Below are positions 44,261-53,500 of a DNA stretch of 64,000 nucleotides, piece by piece. Source of the stretch: Variovorax davisae (GTDB taxonomy: Bacteria > Pseudomonadota > Gammaproteobacteria > Burkholderiales > Burkholderiaceae_C); NCBI RefSeq assembly GCF_030316845.1, contig NZ_JASZYS010000004.1:310001-374000 (forward strand), read 5' to 3'. A program made the translations under genes and the position numbers. The first letter of the stretch is position 1; each line of letters opens with the position of its first letter. A model generated the notes under the pieces. The model was not told the origin of the DNA, made no database searches, and worked only from the letters and a program-made list of their open reading frames with translations.

Positions 44261-44632
44261 CTATGTCAGGGGGCGGCGATTGACTTTGCTCGGCGCCTTC
44301 TCCAACACCGCTTGGTTCGACCTGCGCAGAGGACCGCCCTTGGTCGATGGCGGAAACGTCTCGGTGATGCCTTCAAACAGGACAGAAAGCGTGGTCCCGA
44401 GGCAGTAGCAGATCGATCCCAGAGTGAGTAGCGAGGGATTGATGTAGCCGCATTCGAGCTTGGAAATGCGGGAACGCTCCACCTCAGCTTCGAAGGCGAG
44501 CATCACTTGCGTCTTCCCCGATGCCTTTCGGATGCGTTGCAGGTTTTGCCCGACGGCGATCGTCAGGGGGTTCGGAACGCGGGGCGTCTTCTTGGATCGA
44601 CTTCTAGTTTTCGGGGCTGTTGCGGTCACCAT
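44261..44632 (-). CDS. XRE-family regulator of the HNH gene
   Basis: 123 residues from the ATG at 44632 (a TTG at 44647 is possible). A basic N-terminal tail (APKTRSRSKKTPR) is followed by an XRE helix-turn-helix (VGQNLQRIRKASGKTQVMLAFEAEVERSRISKLECGYINPSLLTLGSICYCLGTTLSVLFEG). Upstream of and close to the HNH endonuclease, it resembles a restriction controller (C-protein) and probably represses or times endonuclease expression. Confidence 0.83.
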   Translation of the reverse strand: MVTATAPKTRSRSKKTPRVPNPLTIAVGQNLQRIRKASGKTQVMLAFEAEVERSRISKLECGYINPSLLTLGSICYCLGTTLSVLFEGITETFPPSTKGGPLRRSNQAVLEKAPSKVNRRPLT

Positions 44633-44647
44633 GGCCGCGAGACTCAA

Positions 44648-45042
44648 GGAATGTGCCTATGGAGGAAACGTCTTAAACGACACATAATGAGAACGCGTGC
44701 CTTCCGAGGCACTCGCTTCATAGCCACAAAGGGGAATCAGAAGCCCCAGGGAGACAACATGAACCGCACGCCAAATTCTTTGCTGCCGTAGCGCCGCCGC
44801 GACGCACGGGCCGCCTCGTCACGCCGCCCCTGCGCATCCCTCTACCTCTATCTCGCCACGGTTGGACCGCGCGTGTTCGCGCCTGCCTGTCGATAGGGCA
44901 TGCCGTCTGACGACACAGGCGTGGCTTCGGCTTTTCCGCCAACTTGCGGTCCGCGCATTCGCAGCGGGGACGACGCACGCCTGCACCGCATCACTTTGTC
45001 CGTGGAGCCCCGCTCCGTTTTCTTGCAACCCAGGGAGATGCA
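44648..45042. other. Island border: divergent control region with a 10-codon ORF
   Basis: 395 bp between the XRE gene (minus) and the deacetylase gene (plus). It contains a very short reading frame at 44759-44791 (MNRTPNSLLP, stop) with GGGAG 7 bases upstream, which may be a leader peptide or chance. The rest is GC-rich with no other supported feature. The composition changes here from the island to ordinary chromosome. Confidence 0.4.
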
Positions 45043-45927
45043 ATGACCAAGTCCAAAGAAATCTACATATCCTTCGGCGTCGACGTAGACGCCGTATCCG
45101 GTTGGCTCGGCTCCTACGGCGGCCAGGATTCCCCCGACGACATCTCGCGCGGCATGTTCGCGGGCGAGGTCGGCGTGCCCCGCCTGCTGCGGCTCTTCGA
45201 GCGCCACGACATCAAGGCCTCGTGGTTCACGCCCGGCCATTCGATCGAGACCTTTCCCGCGCAGATGCAGGCGGTGGCCGATGCCGGCCACGAGATCGGC
45301 CTGCACGGCTACAGCCACGAGAACCCGATCGCGATGACGCCCGCGCAGGAAGAGATCGTGCTCGACAAGAGCATCGAGCTCGTCACCCGCCTCACGGGCC
45401 GGCCGCCCACCGGCTACGTGGCGCCGTGGTGGGAGTTCAGCCCGGTCACCAACGAGCTGCTGGTCAAGAAGGGCATCAAGTACGACCACAGCCTGATGCA
45501 CCACGACTTCCATCCCTACTACGTGCGCGTCGGCGATTCGTGGACGAACATCGACTACAGCCAGCATCCCGATGCCTGGATGAAGCCGCTGCAGCGCGGC
45601 GTCGAGACCGACCTGGTCGAGATCCCGGCCAGCTGGTACCTCGACGACCTGCCGCCGATGATGTTCATCAAGAAGTCGCCCAACAGCCACGGCTACGTGA
45701 ACCCGCGCGACGTCGAGCAGATGTGGCGCGACCAGTTTGACTGGGTGTATCGCGAGCTGGACTACGCGGTGTTCCCGATCACGCTGCACCCCGACGTCTC
45801 GGGCCACCCGCAGGTGCTGCTGATGCTGGAGCGCCTGATCCGGCACTTCAGCGCCTTCCCGGGGGTGCGGTTCGCGACCTATGACCAGGTGGCGGACGAT
45901 TTTCTGCGGCGCGAGCCGCGCGTGTGA
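45043..45927 (+). CDS. Polysaccharide deacetylase/imidase-family hydrolase
   Basis: 294 residues. NodB-like fold: metal-binding GVDVDAV (Asp pair, residues about 13-16), then [28 protein letters not shown] (His-x-x-x-His metal ligands) and GYVAPWW; the last motif is [13 protein letters not shown]. This branch resembles PuuE allantoinase, cyclic imidase and Helicobacter PgdA-like proteins rather than chitin deacetylases, so a small-molecule amide or imide substrate is as likely as peptidoglycan. The XRE-cupin regulator follows after 41 bp and a LuxR gene after that; the three are probably one operon. Confidence 0.83.
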   Translation: MTKSKEIYISFGVDVDAVSGWLGSYGGQDSPDDISRGMFAGEVGVPRLLRLFERHDIKASWFTPGHSIETFPAQMQAVADAGHEIGLHGYSHENPIAMTPAQEEIVLDKSIELVTRLTGRPPTGYVAPWWEFSPVTNELLVKKGIKYDHSLMHHDFHPYYVRVGDSWTNIDYSQHPDAWMKPLQRGVETDLVEIPASWYLDDLPPMMFIKKSPNSHGYVNPRDVEQMWRDQFDWVYRELDYAVFPITLHPDVSGHPQVLLMLERLIRHFSAFPGVRFATYDQVADDFLRREPRV

Positions 45928-45968
45928 GCGGCACGCGCGCCCCCCTCATGCGGAGCCAAGGAGATGAA

Positions 45969-46718
45969 ATGACAACCAGCGAGACACAGACAGCACCGCC
46001 CGGCCTGAAGGATCGGGCAATGGGTGGCCGCAGGCGGGCCCGGGGTGAGGGCTCCAGGGCGAAGCAGCTTGCTTCTCCATTCCCCACCGCGCGCCCCCTC
46101 AGGCTCCCACCTTCGCTCTACCTGCCGACGCCCAAGGTCAAGCCCCAACGCAGCAAACCCGCTGCCCTGGTCGGAACCCAGGTGCACCGCCTGCGCGTGG
46201 CTGCGGGAGTCACGGCCGTGGAGCTTACAAAGCGCTCGGGCGTGTCGCGCTCCATGCTCTCGCGCATCGAGAGCGGCCAGGTATCGCCCTCCGTCGAGAC
46301 CCTGGATCGGCTCGCCAACGCCCTGGACGTTCCGCTGTCGCGGTTCTTCGCCGAGCACCGCTACCGCACCGACTTCAGCCATGTGCCCTCGGGCAAGGGC
46401 CTTCGGGTGGAGCGCCTTGGCGCCGTCGCGGACTACCGCTACGAGTTGCTCGGCCATGTGCTCACGGGCAACCTGTTCGTCGAGCCTTACCTGGTCATCC
46501 TGGAAGCAGACGCCAAGCCCCAAGTGACTTTTCAGCATCCGGGCCTGAAATTTCTATATCTTCTATCGGGCGCTGTGACCTACCGCTATGGTCCCCGGCG
46601 CGTGAAACTCCGCGTCGGCGATTCGCTGCTCTTCGATGCCACCGCGCTGCACGGCATCGAGGACCTCGGCACGCAGCCGGTGTCGTACCTCTCCATCGTC
46701 TTCACCTTGCGTGGCTAG
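45969..46718 (+). CDS. XRE regulator with C-terminal cupin
   Basis: 249 residues. A disordered, basic N-terminal tail of about 60 residues is followed by an HTH (VGTQVHRLRVAAGVTAVELTKRSGVSRSMLSRIESGQVSPSVETLDRLANALDVPLSRFF). A cupin fold follows (VTFQHPGLKFLYLLSGAVTYRYGPRRVKLRVGDSLLFDATALHGI). Such HTH-cupin proteins respond to a small ligand bound in the cupin and often regulate their own operon of amino-acid or polyamine metabolism. It precedes the LuxR gene by 2 bp. Confidence 0.87.
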   Translation: MTTSETQTAPPGLKDRAMGGRRRARGEGSRAKQLASPFPTARPLRLPPSLYLPTPKVKPQRSKPAALVGTQVHRLRVAAGVTAVELTKRSGVSRSMLSRIESGQVSPSVETLDRLANALDVPLSRFFAEHRYRTDFSHVPSGKGLRVERLGAVADYRYELLGHVLTGNLFVEPYLVILEADAKPQVTFQHPGLKFLYLLSGAVTYRYGPRRVKLRVGDSLLFDATALHGIEDLGTQPVSYLSIVFTLRG

Positions 46719-46720
46719 GC

Positions 46721-47491
46721 ATGAAGAGATCTCGTGCGGCGTCACCGGCTGCGGCGCGAGGTCCCTGGATGAAAGCCTGGAACGAAGATCTGCTGGACGA
46801 ACTCGCGCGTGCGAGTGGCGCGCCGGCCCTGTTCGAACGCATCGCCCAGGCGGCGATCGAGCTCGGCTTCGAGCGCTGCGCCTACGTGGTGCGGCTACCG
46901 CTGCCGTTCGCCGAGCCCAGGTTTCTGAGCATCGACAACCACGACCCCCGGTGGCGTGCGCGCTACCGCGAAGCGGGCTATGTCCACGTCGACCCCATCG
47001 TCCAGCACGGTGTGCGCTCCTGCCGTCCCGTCGTCTGGAGCGACCGGGTGTTCGCGCAAGTGCCCGCGCTCTGGAGCGAGGCGCAATCCTTCGGCCTGCG
47101 CGTCGGCTGGTCGCAATCGTGCTTCGACCCGGAGGGCGCGGTCGGCGTGCTTTCACTGGTGCGTTCGCGCGAAGAACTCACGCGGCGTGAACTGGGCGCC
47201 AAGGAGCCTTCGCTGCGCTGGCTGGTGAGCGTGGCGCACACCGTGCTGGGCGCCGCGCTTCAAGAGGGAGAAGCCCCCGCCTTTGCCCCGTTGACCGCCC
47301 GCGAGCGCGAAGTCCTCCGGTTGATGGCCGACGGCCTCACATCGGCAAAGATCGGCAAGACGCTCGGGATCTCGATCGACACAGCCAACTTTCATATCAA
47401 GCGTGCGAACAGGAAGCTGAAGGTGTCGAACCGGACGGCGGCGGTGGCCCGCGCGGTGGTGCTCGGGCTGCTTCGCCACCCGATCGGGTAG
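46721..47491 (+). CDS. LuxR-type regulator with autoinducer-binding domain (solo)
   Basis: 256 residues from the ATG at 46721; an ATG at 46769 (MKAWNEDLLDEL) is a credible shorter start. The autoinducer-binding domain keeps Trp78, Tyr82, Asp91, Pro92 and Trp106 (RWRARYREAGYVHVDPIVQH, then RPVVW). The C-terminal GerE-type helix-turn-helix is complete (LTAREREVLRLMADGLTSAKIGKTLGISIDTANFHIKRANRKL). No luxI is within the window, so it may be a solo receptor reading foreign or plant signals. It is co-directional with the deacetylase and HTH-cupin genes. Confidence 0.87.
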   Translation: MKRSRAASPAAARGPWMKAWNEDLLDELARASGAPALFERIAQAAIELGFERCAYVVRLPLPFAEPRFLSIDNHDPRWRARYREAGYVHVDPIVQHGVRSCRPVVWSDRVFAQVPALWSEAQSFGLRVGWSQSCFDPEGAVGVLSLVRSREELTRRELGAKEPSLRWLVSVAHTVLGAALQEGEAPAFAPLTAREREVLRLMADGLTSAKIGKTLGISIDTANFHIKRANRKLKVSNRTAAVARAVVLGLLRHPIG

Positions 47492-47598
47492 GCGTGGGGG
47501 GCGAATCCGGACCATTCCACTACAGTGCAAGACTTGTCTGGCGTGCATGGGGCAGAGACGATCCCTGTTGCTCGAACATTGAAGGACGACTGAACGCC

Positions 47599-48204
47599 AT
47601 GCTCCGCTTTCTGACACTCGGCCCCAGGGGCAGCAACCACGACTTCGTGCTGCAGCGCTATCTGCAGGCGCATGGGCTTGCCGGCTCGGCGATCGTCGTC
47701 TGGATCGACGACTTTCATCATGGCGCGCGCGAGCTGGCCGCGGGCCGGGCGGACTACATGCTGCAGTGCGCAGTCCATCCGGATGCACCGGACATCACCG
47801 GCGGCTACCGCAAGTCGCTGTTCGTGGTCGACGCCTTCATATCGCCGAGTCGGCCGATGGCCCTGCTGCGTGCGCGTGCGGCAGACCGCCCACAGCGGCG
47901 GGTCGGCGTGCAGCCGGCGACTCGACGCTATGCGGATCTCTCGCCGTGGCCGGTGGTGATCGAGGAGCCTACGGTTTCGGCCGTGGGCGAGGGCTTGCTG
48001 GCCGGCAGCTACGAGGCCGGAATCGCCTTCGCCTCCGTTGCCGACGAGCACCCCGAGGCGCTCGAGGTGGTCGAGCACATTGGGGCCGTGTGCGATGCCT
48101 GGATGGTGTTCGGCCGCCAACCGCTGGACGAAGGCCGGGCGATTGTCTGGAAAGCCAGTCCGGTGGCGCGCCAATACGCGGCTGCGCTGCGAAGGCCGCG
48201 CTGA
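47599..48204 (+). CDS. Periplasmic-binding-fold / prephenate-dehydratase-like protein
   Basis: 201 residues. It begins LRFLTLGPRGSNHDFVLQRYLQAHGL, matching the start of prephenate dehydratase/BacA-type folds (GP.GS....), and continues with type-2 periplasmic-binding-like segments (ADYMLQCAVHPDAPD, then KSLFVVDAFISPSRPMALL). There is no signal peptide and no ACT domain. It is much shorter than PheA, and the catalytic Thr-Arg-Phe of dehydratases is not evident. Chorismate-related genes lie nearby (PabAB, chorismate mutase), making a prephenate-type ligand plausible but unproven. Confidence 0.6.
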   Translation: MLRFLTLGPRGSNHDFVLQRYLQAHGLAGSAIVVWIDDFHHGARELAAGRADYMLQCAVHPDAPDITGGYRKSLFVVDAFISPSRPMALLRARAADRPQRRVGVQPATRRYADLSPWPVVIEEPTVSAVGEGLLAGSYEAGIAFASVADEHPEALEVVEHIGAVCDAWMVFGRQPLDEGRAIVWKASPVARQYAAALRRPR

Positions 48205-48217
48205 TGAACAAGCGCAG

Positions 48218-49093
48218 CTAGCCGCGGCTTCTGCTGCTGCAGGCGGTGTACAGGTCCGCGGCGGTGATCAATGCGATGCCGAGTGCAGCCCCCGCCGTGG
48301 GTCGCTCGCCCCAGACGAAGTAGCCGAGCAGGAGCGCCCAGAGGACGATGCTGTATCGGAAGGGCGTCACGGCCGAAAGGTCCACGCCCCGGCATGCGGC
48401 AATCAGCGCATAGTTGCCGAGCGCGGCACAGATCGCGGCCGCGCAGAGGAGGGCGGTTTCCAGTCTGGCCAGCGGCTGCCAGGCGCCCTGCAACATGGCC
48501 ATCGCCAGGCCGGCCAGGCAGACGGCCGCGGTGGTCGCCAGCGCGATCAGCACGGAAGGCATGTCCGCGGGCATGGCACGGGTCAACAGGTCCCGCGCCG
48601 CCAGCGAGACGGCACAGAGCAGGGCGAGCGCGGCGCCCCAGCCTGGCCAGGCGCTGGCGCCGGAGGGCTGCACGACCAGCAGCACGCCCGCGAACCCGAT
48701 CGCGGCCGCCAGTACGCGAAGGCCCCGGGGCCTTTCCCAGCCCAGCGCCATCGCGCAGACGGTGATCATCAAAGGCGCCGTCATCATGAACGCGGTGACA
48801 GTCGCCAGCGGTGCCAGGGCCAGTGCGGCGACGGAGGTGGCGGCGGTCGTGATTTCAAGCAGCGAGCGCAAGCCGACCACCGGCCTGAGCAGGGTGCGCC
48901 AGTTCTTCAGCTCGCCCGCGTGGACGGCAAGCGCCGCGACCATGGCCGTCGCGAACAGACCGCGCACCGCCATGATCTGCCCGGCGCCCAACTGATGCGT
49001 GCTCAGTTTCACGCAGGCGTCGTTGAGCGCATAGCACGCCATGGCCATGACCATCAGCAGGATGCCGCGCCGGTTTCGCGCCGCGCTAGCCAT
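48218..49093 (-). CDS. EamA/DMT-family exporter
   Basis: 291 residues from the ATG at 49093, which overlaps the end of pabAB by 8 bp. Ten hydrophobic helices form two EamA repeats (GILLMVMAMACYALNDACVK ... PLMITVCAMALGWERPRGLRVLAAAIGFAGVLLVV, then the second half ending FRYSIVLWALLLGYFVWGE). Drug/metabolite transporters export amino acids and similar metabolites. Co-transcription with PabAB suggests export of a chorismate-derived product. Confidence 0.85.
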   Translation of the reverse strand: MASAARNRRGILLMVMAMACYALNDACVKLSTHQLGAGQIMAVRGLFATAMVAALAVHAGELKNWRTLLRPVVGLRSLLEITTAATSVAALALAPLATVTAFMMTAPLMITVCAMALGWERPRGLRVLAAAIGFAGVLLVVQPSGASAWPGWGAALALLCAVSLAARDLLTRAMPADMPSVLIALATTAAVCLAGLAMAMLQGAWQPLARLETALLCAAAICAALGNYALIAACRGVDLSAVTPFRYSIVLWALLLGYFVWGERPTAGAALGIALITAADLYTACSSRSRG

Positions 49094-51146
49094 GGTCCCG
49101 AAGGCCCAGGGCGTCGAGTTGTGCGGCGGCCTTGAGGACGATTTCCTCGACTTCGTCGTCGGGATTCGACAAGGCGACGATGGCGCCCCCGGATCCGATG
49201 GACACCTGGCCATCCGCGTAGACGATGGTCCGGATCACGATGTTGAGCCGCGCTGCGCCGTCCATGGAGAGATAGCCGATGCTGCCGGAGTAGACGCCGC
49301 GCGCGGCGGGTTCGAGCGCGTCGAGGATCTTCATCGACCTGCGCTTCGGCGCGCCGGTCATCGAGCCGCCGGGGAAGGCATGGCGGATGCAGTCGATCGC
49401 GCTCCGGCCGGCGCGCAGCTTGCCGCGGATCGTGCTGACCAGCTGGTGCACGGTCTGGTACGACTCGATGTGGAACAGGGCCGGCACGTGCACGCTGCCG
49501 ACCTCGCAGACCCGCCCGAGGTCGTTGCGCAGCAGGTCCACGATCATCAGGTTCTCGGAGCGGGTCTTTTCGTCGCCGGCGAGTTGCAAGGCCAGCGCTT
49601 CGTCCTCGGCCTCTGTGGCGCCGCGGCGGCAGGTGCCCTTGATGGGCTTCGTCTCGACCTGGCCGTCCGCGGTGATCTGCAGGAACAGCTCGGGGGACGC
49701 GCTGAGCACGGCCAGTGCCGGTGTCCGGAGGTACGCGGCATAGGGGGCAGGGTTGCGCGCCCGGAGCCGTTGGTAGACCGCCAGGGTGTCGACGTGGCCG
49801 GCGCCGACCAGCTGGTTGGTCAGGCACAGCTCGTAGCTTTCGCCTTGCAGGATCTCCTGCTGGCACTGGACGATGAGTTCACGGTACCTCGCCAGGTCGA
49901 TCTGCCATGCCGGTTGCGCCAGCCATGCCGGGCGGGCCCCGGCGTCGTTCGCCTTGCAGGGCGTGCAGGCCGACAGCAGCTGTCGCGTCTCGTGCATCCA
50001 TGCGCAGTTCTCGTCGGACAACGTGTCGCCGTCGAGGCAGACGACCCAGGTCTGCTGCGCCGCGTGGTCGAAGACGATGAAGCGATCCGCCAGGATCCAG
50101 ACCGCATCGGCCGTGGGCGCGTCGTGGGCATGCTCGCCGTCGAGTTCGCCCTTGAGTTCGTAGCCGAAGTAGCCGACATACCCGGCCTTGAAATCGAAGG
50201 GCAGCGTCGACCCGCCGACCGTGTGCCGCTGGATGCGTTCATCCAGGTAGTCGAACACGCTCTGGGTGCGAAGCTCGATGTCCGCGCCGCGGCGGATCTC
50301 CAGCCGCTGCAACCGCGATTCGTAGCGGATCACCTCGCTGCCGGGGCCGCTGGCGTCTCCCATGTACGAGAAGCGCGCACCCGGGTGGTCGACCATGCTG
50401 CTGTCGAGCCAGACAGACTCGGCACTGGTGGCGAATCGATGGCTGAATATCGCCTCGGGGTCGGGGTAGTCGTCGTAGCACTGCGCATGTATCGCCTGCG
50501 CGCCAACCTGTCGATCCGTCGCCCACGGCCTGAGATCCGGGGCCGGATCGTGCGTGGCCCCGCCGCGCTGCCACTGCTCGGTCAGGTCCCTGAAGTTCCT
50601 GAGCAATCTGGCGCCGAATTCGGTGCAGATCGATTCCGGATGGAACTGGACGCCCCACCAGGGCTTGTGCGCATGGCGCAGCGCCATCAGCGTTCCGTCG
50701 GGCGCCCACGCGAGCGCCTCGAGATGCGCCGGCAGGCGGCTGACCGCGAGCGAGTGGTATCGCACCACGTCGAAGGCGTCCGGAATGCCGCGAAAGAGAT
50801 CGCGGCCGTCGTGGCTCACGCGGTCGATGCGTCCGTGCATCGGCCGCACCGCCAGGCCCACCGTGGCGCCGCAGTGGTGCGCGATCGCCTGGTGCCCCAG
50901 GCACACGCCGAGCACCGGCACCTTGGCATGGCGCAGCACGTCGACGGTGACGCCGAGATCGGCGTCTCGCTGCGGCCGGCCCGGCCCGGGCGAGATGACG
51001 ATGTTGTCGAAGTCCAGGGCCTGGATCTCGTCCCAGGTGATCGCGTCGTTTCTGGCGACGAAGGGCTCGTGTCCGTTGCACGTCGCCAGGTACTGAAAGA
51101 GGTTGTAGGTGAACGAGTCGTGGTTGTCGATCAACAGCGTGCGCAT
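49086..51146 (-). CDS. pabAB: Fused aminodeoxychorismate synthase PabA-PabB
   Basis: 686 residues from the ATG at 51146 (MRTLLIDNHDSFTYNL). Residues 1-190 are a class I glutamine amidotransferase with the triad Cys82 (GVCLGHQ), His169 and Glu171 (VQFHPES). Residues about 220-686 are the chorismate-binding synthase with PIKGT (501-505), the PabB-type motif whose Lys forms an enzyme adduct, rather than the PIAGT of anthranilate synthase; then LMIVDLLRNDLG and GSMTGAPK. It makes 4-amino-4-deoxychorismate. Such fusions occur in secondary metabolism as well as in folate synthesis. It is followed by a DMT exporter and is divergent from an amino-acid ABC importer. Confidence 0.9.
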   Translation of the reverse strand: MRTLLIDNHDSFTYNLFQYLATCNGHEPFVARNDAITWDEIQALDFDNIVISPGPGRPQRDADLGVTVDVLRHAKVPVLGVCLGHQAIAHHCGATVGLAVRPMHGRIDRVSHDGRDLFRGIPDAFDVVRYHSLAVSRLPAHLEALAWAPDGTLMALRHAHKPWWGVQFHPESICTEFGARLLRNFRDLTEQWQRGGATHDPAPDLRPWATDRQVGAQAIHAQCYDDYPDPEAIFSHRFATSAESVWLDSSMVDHPGARFSYMGDASGPGSEVIRYESRLQRLEIRRGADIELRTQSVFDYLDERIQRHTVGGSTLPFDFKAGYVGYFGYELKGELDGEHAHDAPTADAVWILADRFIVFDHAAQQTWVVCLDGDTLSDENCAWMHETRQLLSACTPCKANDAGARPAWLAQPAWQIDLARYRELIVQCQQEILQGESYELCLTNQLVGAGHVDTLAVYQRLRARNPAPYAAYLRTPALAVLSASPELFLQITADGQVETKPIKGTCRRGATEAEDEALALQLAGDEKTRSENLMIVDLLRNDLGRVCEVGSVHVPALFHIESYQTVHQLVSTIRGKLRAGRSAIDCIRHAFPGGSMTGAPKRRSMKILDALEPAARGVYSGSIGYLSMDGAARLNIVIRTIVYADGQVSIGSGGAIVALSNPDDEVEEIVLKAAAQLDALGLRDHG

Positions 51147-51227
51147 CGGCTTCTCCGGTCGGTGGAAAAGTCGCGATGGTTCGCCTGCAGGGAACTGCGC
51201 GCAACTGCCAGAACGGGTGGGCGTGCC

Positions 51228-51247
51228 ATGCATCGCCTGCGATGCAT
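51228..51247. promoter_or_regulatory. 20-bp palindromic operator candidate
   Basis: ATGCATCGCCTGCGATGCAT is a perfect 9-bp inverted repeat with a 2-bp spacer, in the 197-bp region between divergent pabAB (51146, minus) and the ABC importer (51344, plus). It is well placed to co-regulate both transcription units. The regulator is unknown. Confidence 0.7.
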
Positions 51248-51343
51248 TCACTTTCGGGCAAATGCACTACGGCGGGAAAGTGTCGCCTCCGATGCAAAAC
51301 GCCCGAACCATATAGGCCCTGGACATACACCGCAAAGGCCTCC

Positions 51344-52132
51344 ATGACCCATTCGAAGACACTCCCGCAGCTCGGCCGCCAGCTGCTCTGCATCCTCGTC
51401 GCAGCCGCGGCGACGACAGGCTTTGCACAGGCCCAGCAACCCAACTACCGCATCGCGACCGAGGGCACCTATCCGCCCTGGAGCTTCAAGGACGCCGACG
51501 GCAAGCTGCAGGGATGGGACGTCGACATCGCCCATGCGCTCTGCGAGAAGATGAAGGCCAGGTGCGAGATCGTTGCGCAGGACTGGGACGGCATCATCCC
51601 CGGCCTGGTCGCCCGGAAGTTCGACATCATCGTGGCCAGCATGGCGATCACCGAGCAGCGCCGGCAGCGGGTCGACTTCTCCGACAAGTACAAGGAGACC
51701 ATCTCGCGCTTCGTGGCGAAGAAGGGCACGTCCGCCGACATCTCGCCGGCGGCCCTCAAGGGCAAGACCATCGGCGTGCAGCGGGGCTCGATCCAGGCGG
51801 GCTACCTGACGCAGAACTACAAGGATTCCGTCCTCAAGTTCTACGACACGCCGCAGGCGGCGGAACTCGATCTGGTCGCCGGGCGCGTCGACTACATCCT
51901 GGGCAACATGGTGACCTACTACGTGGGCTTCCTGAAGGGGCCCGAGGCCGCGAACTTCGACTTCGTCGGTCCCGACCTCAAGGGCGGTTTGCTCGGCGAC
52001 GGCAACGGCATCGCCGTGCGCAAAGGCGACACCGCCATGGTCGACAACGTCAACGCCGCATTGGCTGCCATTCGTGCGGACGGCACCTACGACCGCATCA
52101 CGGCGAAGTACTTCCCGTTCAAGTTGATGTAG
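51344..52132 (+). CDS. Polar amino-acid ABC transporter substrate-binding protein
   Basis: 262 residues. Signal peptide (LLCILVAAAATTGFAQA), then an SBP_bac_3 fold: YRIATEGTYPPWSFKDADGKLQGWDVDIAHALCEKM, DWDGIIPGLVARKFDIIVASMAITEQRRQRVDFSDKY, GKTIGVQRGS and NVNAALAAIRADGTYDRITAKYF. The pattern is close to lysine/arginine/ornithine/histidine and opine binders. It is first gene of a four-gene importer operon. Confidence 0.9.
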   Translation: MTHSKTLPQLGRQLLCILVAAAATTGFAQAQQPNYRIATEGTYPPWSFKDADGKLQGWDVDIAHALCEKMKARCEIVAQDWDGIIPGLVARKFDIIVASMAITEQRRQRVDFSDKYKETISRFVAKKGTSADISPAALKGKTIGVQRGSIQAGYLTQNYKDSVLKFYDTPQAAELDLVAGRVDYILGNMVTYYVGFLKGPEAANFDFVGPDLKGGLLGDGNGIAVRKGDTAMVDNVNAALAAIRADGTYDRITAKYFPFKLM

Positions 52133-52134
52133 CC

Positions 52135-52800
52135 ATGCTGCAGGGATTCGGCGGTCAACTTCTGCTGGGAACGCTCTCCACGGTCGAGCTCGCCGCGGCT
52201 GCGCTGGTGGTGGGCAGCGCCTTCGGCCTGGTCGGCTGCTGGCTGCAACTGCGGCGCCATCGCGTGTTGCGGAGCCTGGGCTACCTGTACGCGGCGATCA
52301 TCCGCGGGGTGCCGGACTTGCTGGTGGTGTTCGCGGTCTACTTCGGTGGCTCGCTGACGCTGGCGCTCGTCACCGGCGAACACGTCGAGATCAATGCATT
52401 CGCCGCCGGGGTGTTCGCGCTGGCCGTCTCCTTCGGCGCGTACGCTGCCGAGATCGCGCGTGGGGCCTTGCTCGCGGTTCCGCGGGGGCAGCGAGAGGCG
52501 GCGCGAACGCTCGGCTTGTCCCCGATCCAGGCGCTCTGCACCGTGGTGATTCCGCAGGCAGCCCGGACCGCGCTGGCGCCGTTCGGCAACCAGTCGATCG
52601 TGCTGATCAAGCAGACCTCCATCGTCTCGATCGTCGGCTGCGAGGAGCTCATGCGCAAGGCCGCCGAGGCCTCCGGGGCGACACGCCAGCCGTTCACCAT
52701 GTACCTGGCGGCGGCCTGCATCTACCTCGCCCTGACGGGCATTGCAACCCTGTTGCTCGAGGCGGCGGAGCGCCGGTCCGCGCGACATCTCGGCGTTTGA
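52135..52800 (+). CDS. Amino-acid ABC transporter permease (HisQ/OccQ type)
   Basis: 221 residues, about five membrane helices, with the EAA loop of polar amino-acid permeases (AAEIARGALLAVPRGQREAARTLGLSPIQALCTVVIPQAAR). The start lies 2 bp after the binding-protein stop. It works as a heterodimer with the next permease. Confidence 0.89.
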   Translation: MLQGFGGQLLLGTLSTVELAAAALVVGSAFGLVGCWLQLRRHRVLRSLGYLYAAIIRGVPDLLVVFAVYFGGSLTLALVTGEHVEINAFAAGVFALAVSFGAYAAEIARGALLAVPRGQREAARTLGLSPIQALCTVVIPQAARTALAPFGNQSIVLIKQTSIVSIVGCEELMRKAAEASGATRQPFTMYLAAACIYLALTGIATLLLEAAERRSARHLGV

Positions 52801-52803
52801 ATC

Positions 52804-53484
52804 ATGTTCGACTTCGGAATCGTCTCGTCATCCCTGCCAAGGCTGGCCGACGGCGCCTTGCTGACCCTCGGCCTCACGGCGCTGGTGGTCGCGCTGGGAA
52901 CCGTGCTGGCTTTGCCTGTCGCGCTGGCGAGGAACTCGGCGCGCGGCTGGCTGCGCCGGGTCGCCGGCGGCTACATCGCGTTCTTTCGCGGAACGCCGGC
53001 GCTCGTGCAGGTCTTCCTTCTCTACTACGGCGCCAGCCAGTTCCAGGCGATCCAGGATTCGTGGCTGTGGGTGGTGCTGCGCGATCCGTTCTGGTGCGTC
53101 GTCATTGCCTTGGGCCTGAATTCGGCGTCCTACACCGGCAAGACCCTGGCAGCGGCGCTGGCGGCGGTGCCTCGCGGAGCGAAGGAAGCCGCGTTTTCCC
53201 TCGGGCTCGCGAAGCACCAATCCTTCCTGACGGTCGAGATGCCGATCGCGACGCGCACGGCGCTGCCGGCGTTCGGCAACGAGATCATCCTGACGTGCAA
53301 GGCGACTTCGCTCGCCAGCACGGTCACGTTGCTTGACCTGACAGGCACTGCGCGCCTGATCAGCGCCGAGACCTATGCACCCTACGAAGTGTTCATCAGT
53401 GCCGGCCTGGTCTACCTGGCCATTAACTACGGCCTCATGTTTGTGTTTCGCAAGGTCGAAACCAATTTCAGATACGCGTACTAG
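52804..53484 (+). CDS. Amino-acid ABC transporter permease (HisM/OccM type)
   Basis: 226 residues, about five membrane helices; FFRGTPALVQVFLLYYG and the EAA loop (LAAALAAVPRGAKEAAFSLGLAKHQSFLTVEMPIATRTALPAFGNE) place it with HisM. It begins 3 bp after the first permease and pairs with it in the inner membrane. Confidence 0.89.
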   Translation: MFDFGIVSSSLPRLADGALLTLGLTALVVALGTVLALPVALARNSARGWLRRVAGGYIAFFRGTPALVQVFLLYYGASQFQAIQDSWLWVVLRDPFWCVVIALGLNSASYTGKTLAAALAAVPRGAKEAAFSLGLAKHQSFLTVEMPIATRTALPAFGNEIILTCKATSLASTVTLLDLTGTARLISAETYAPYEVFISAGLVYLAINYGLMFVFRKVETNFRYAY

Positions 53485-53500
53485 TTGCGGAGGTCTCAGC

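Noticed and set aside
29305..45042. Integrated prophage or integrative element with att sites
   Set aside because: No integrase, tRNA, structural phage gene or flanking direct repeat was found; the stretch is better described as a defence island.
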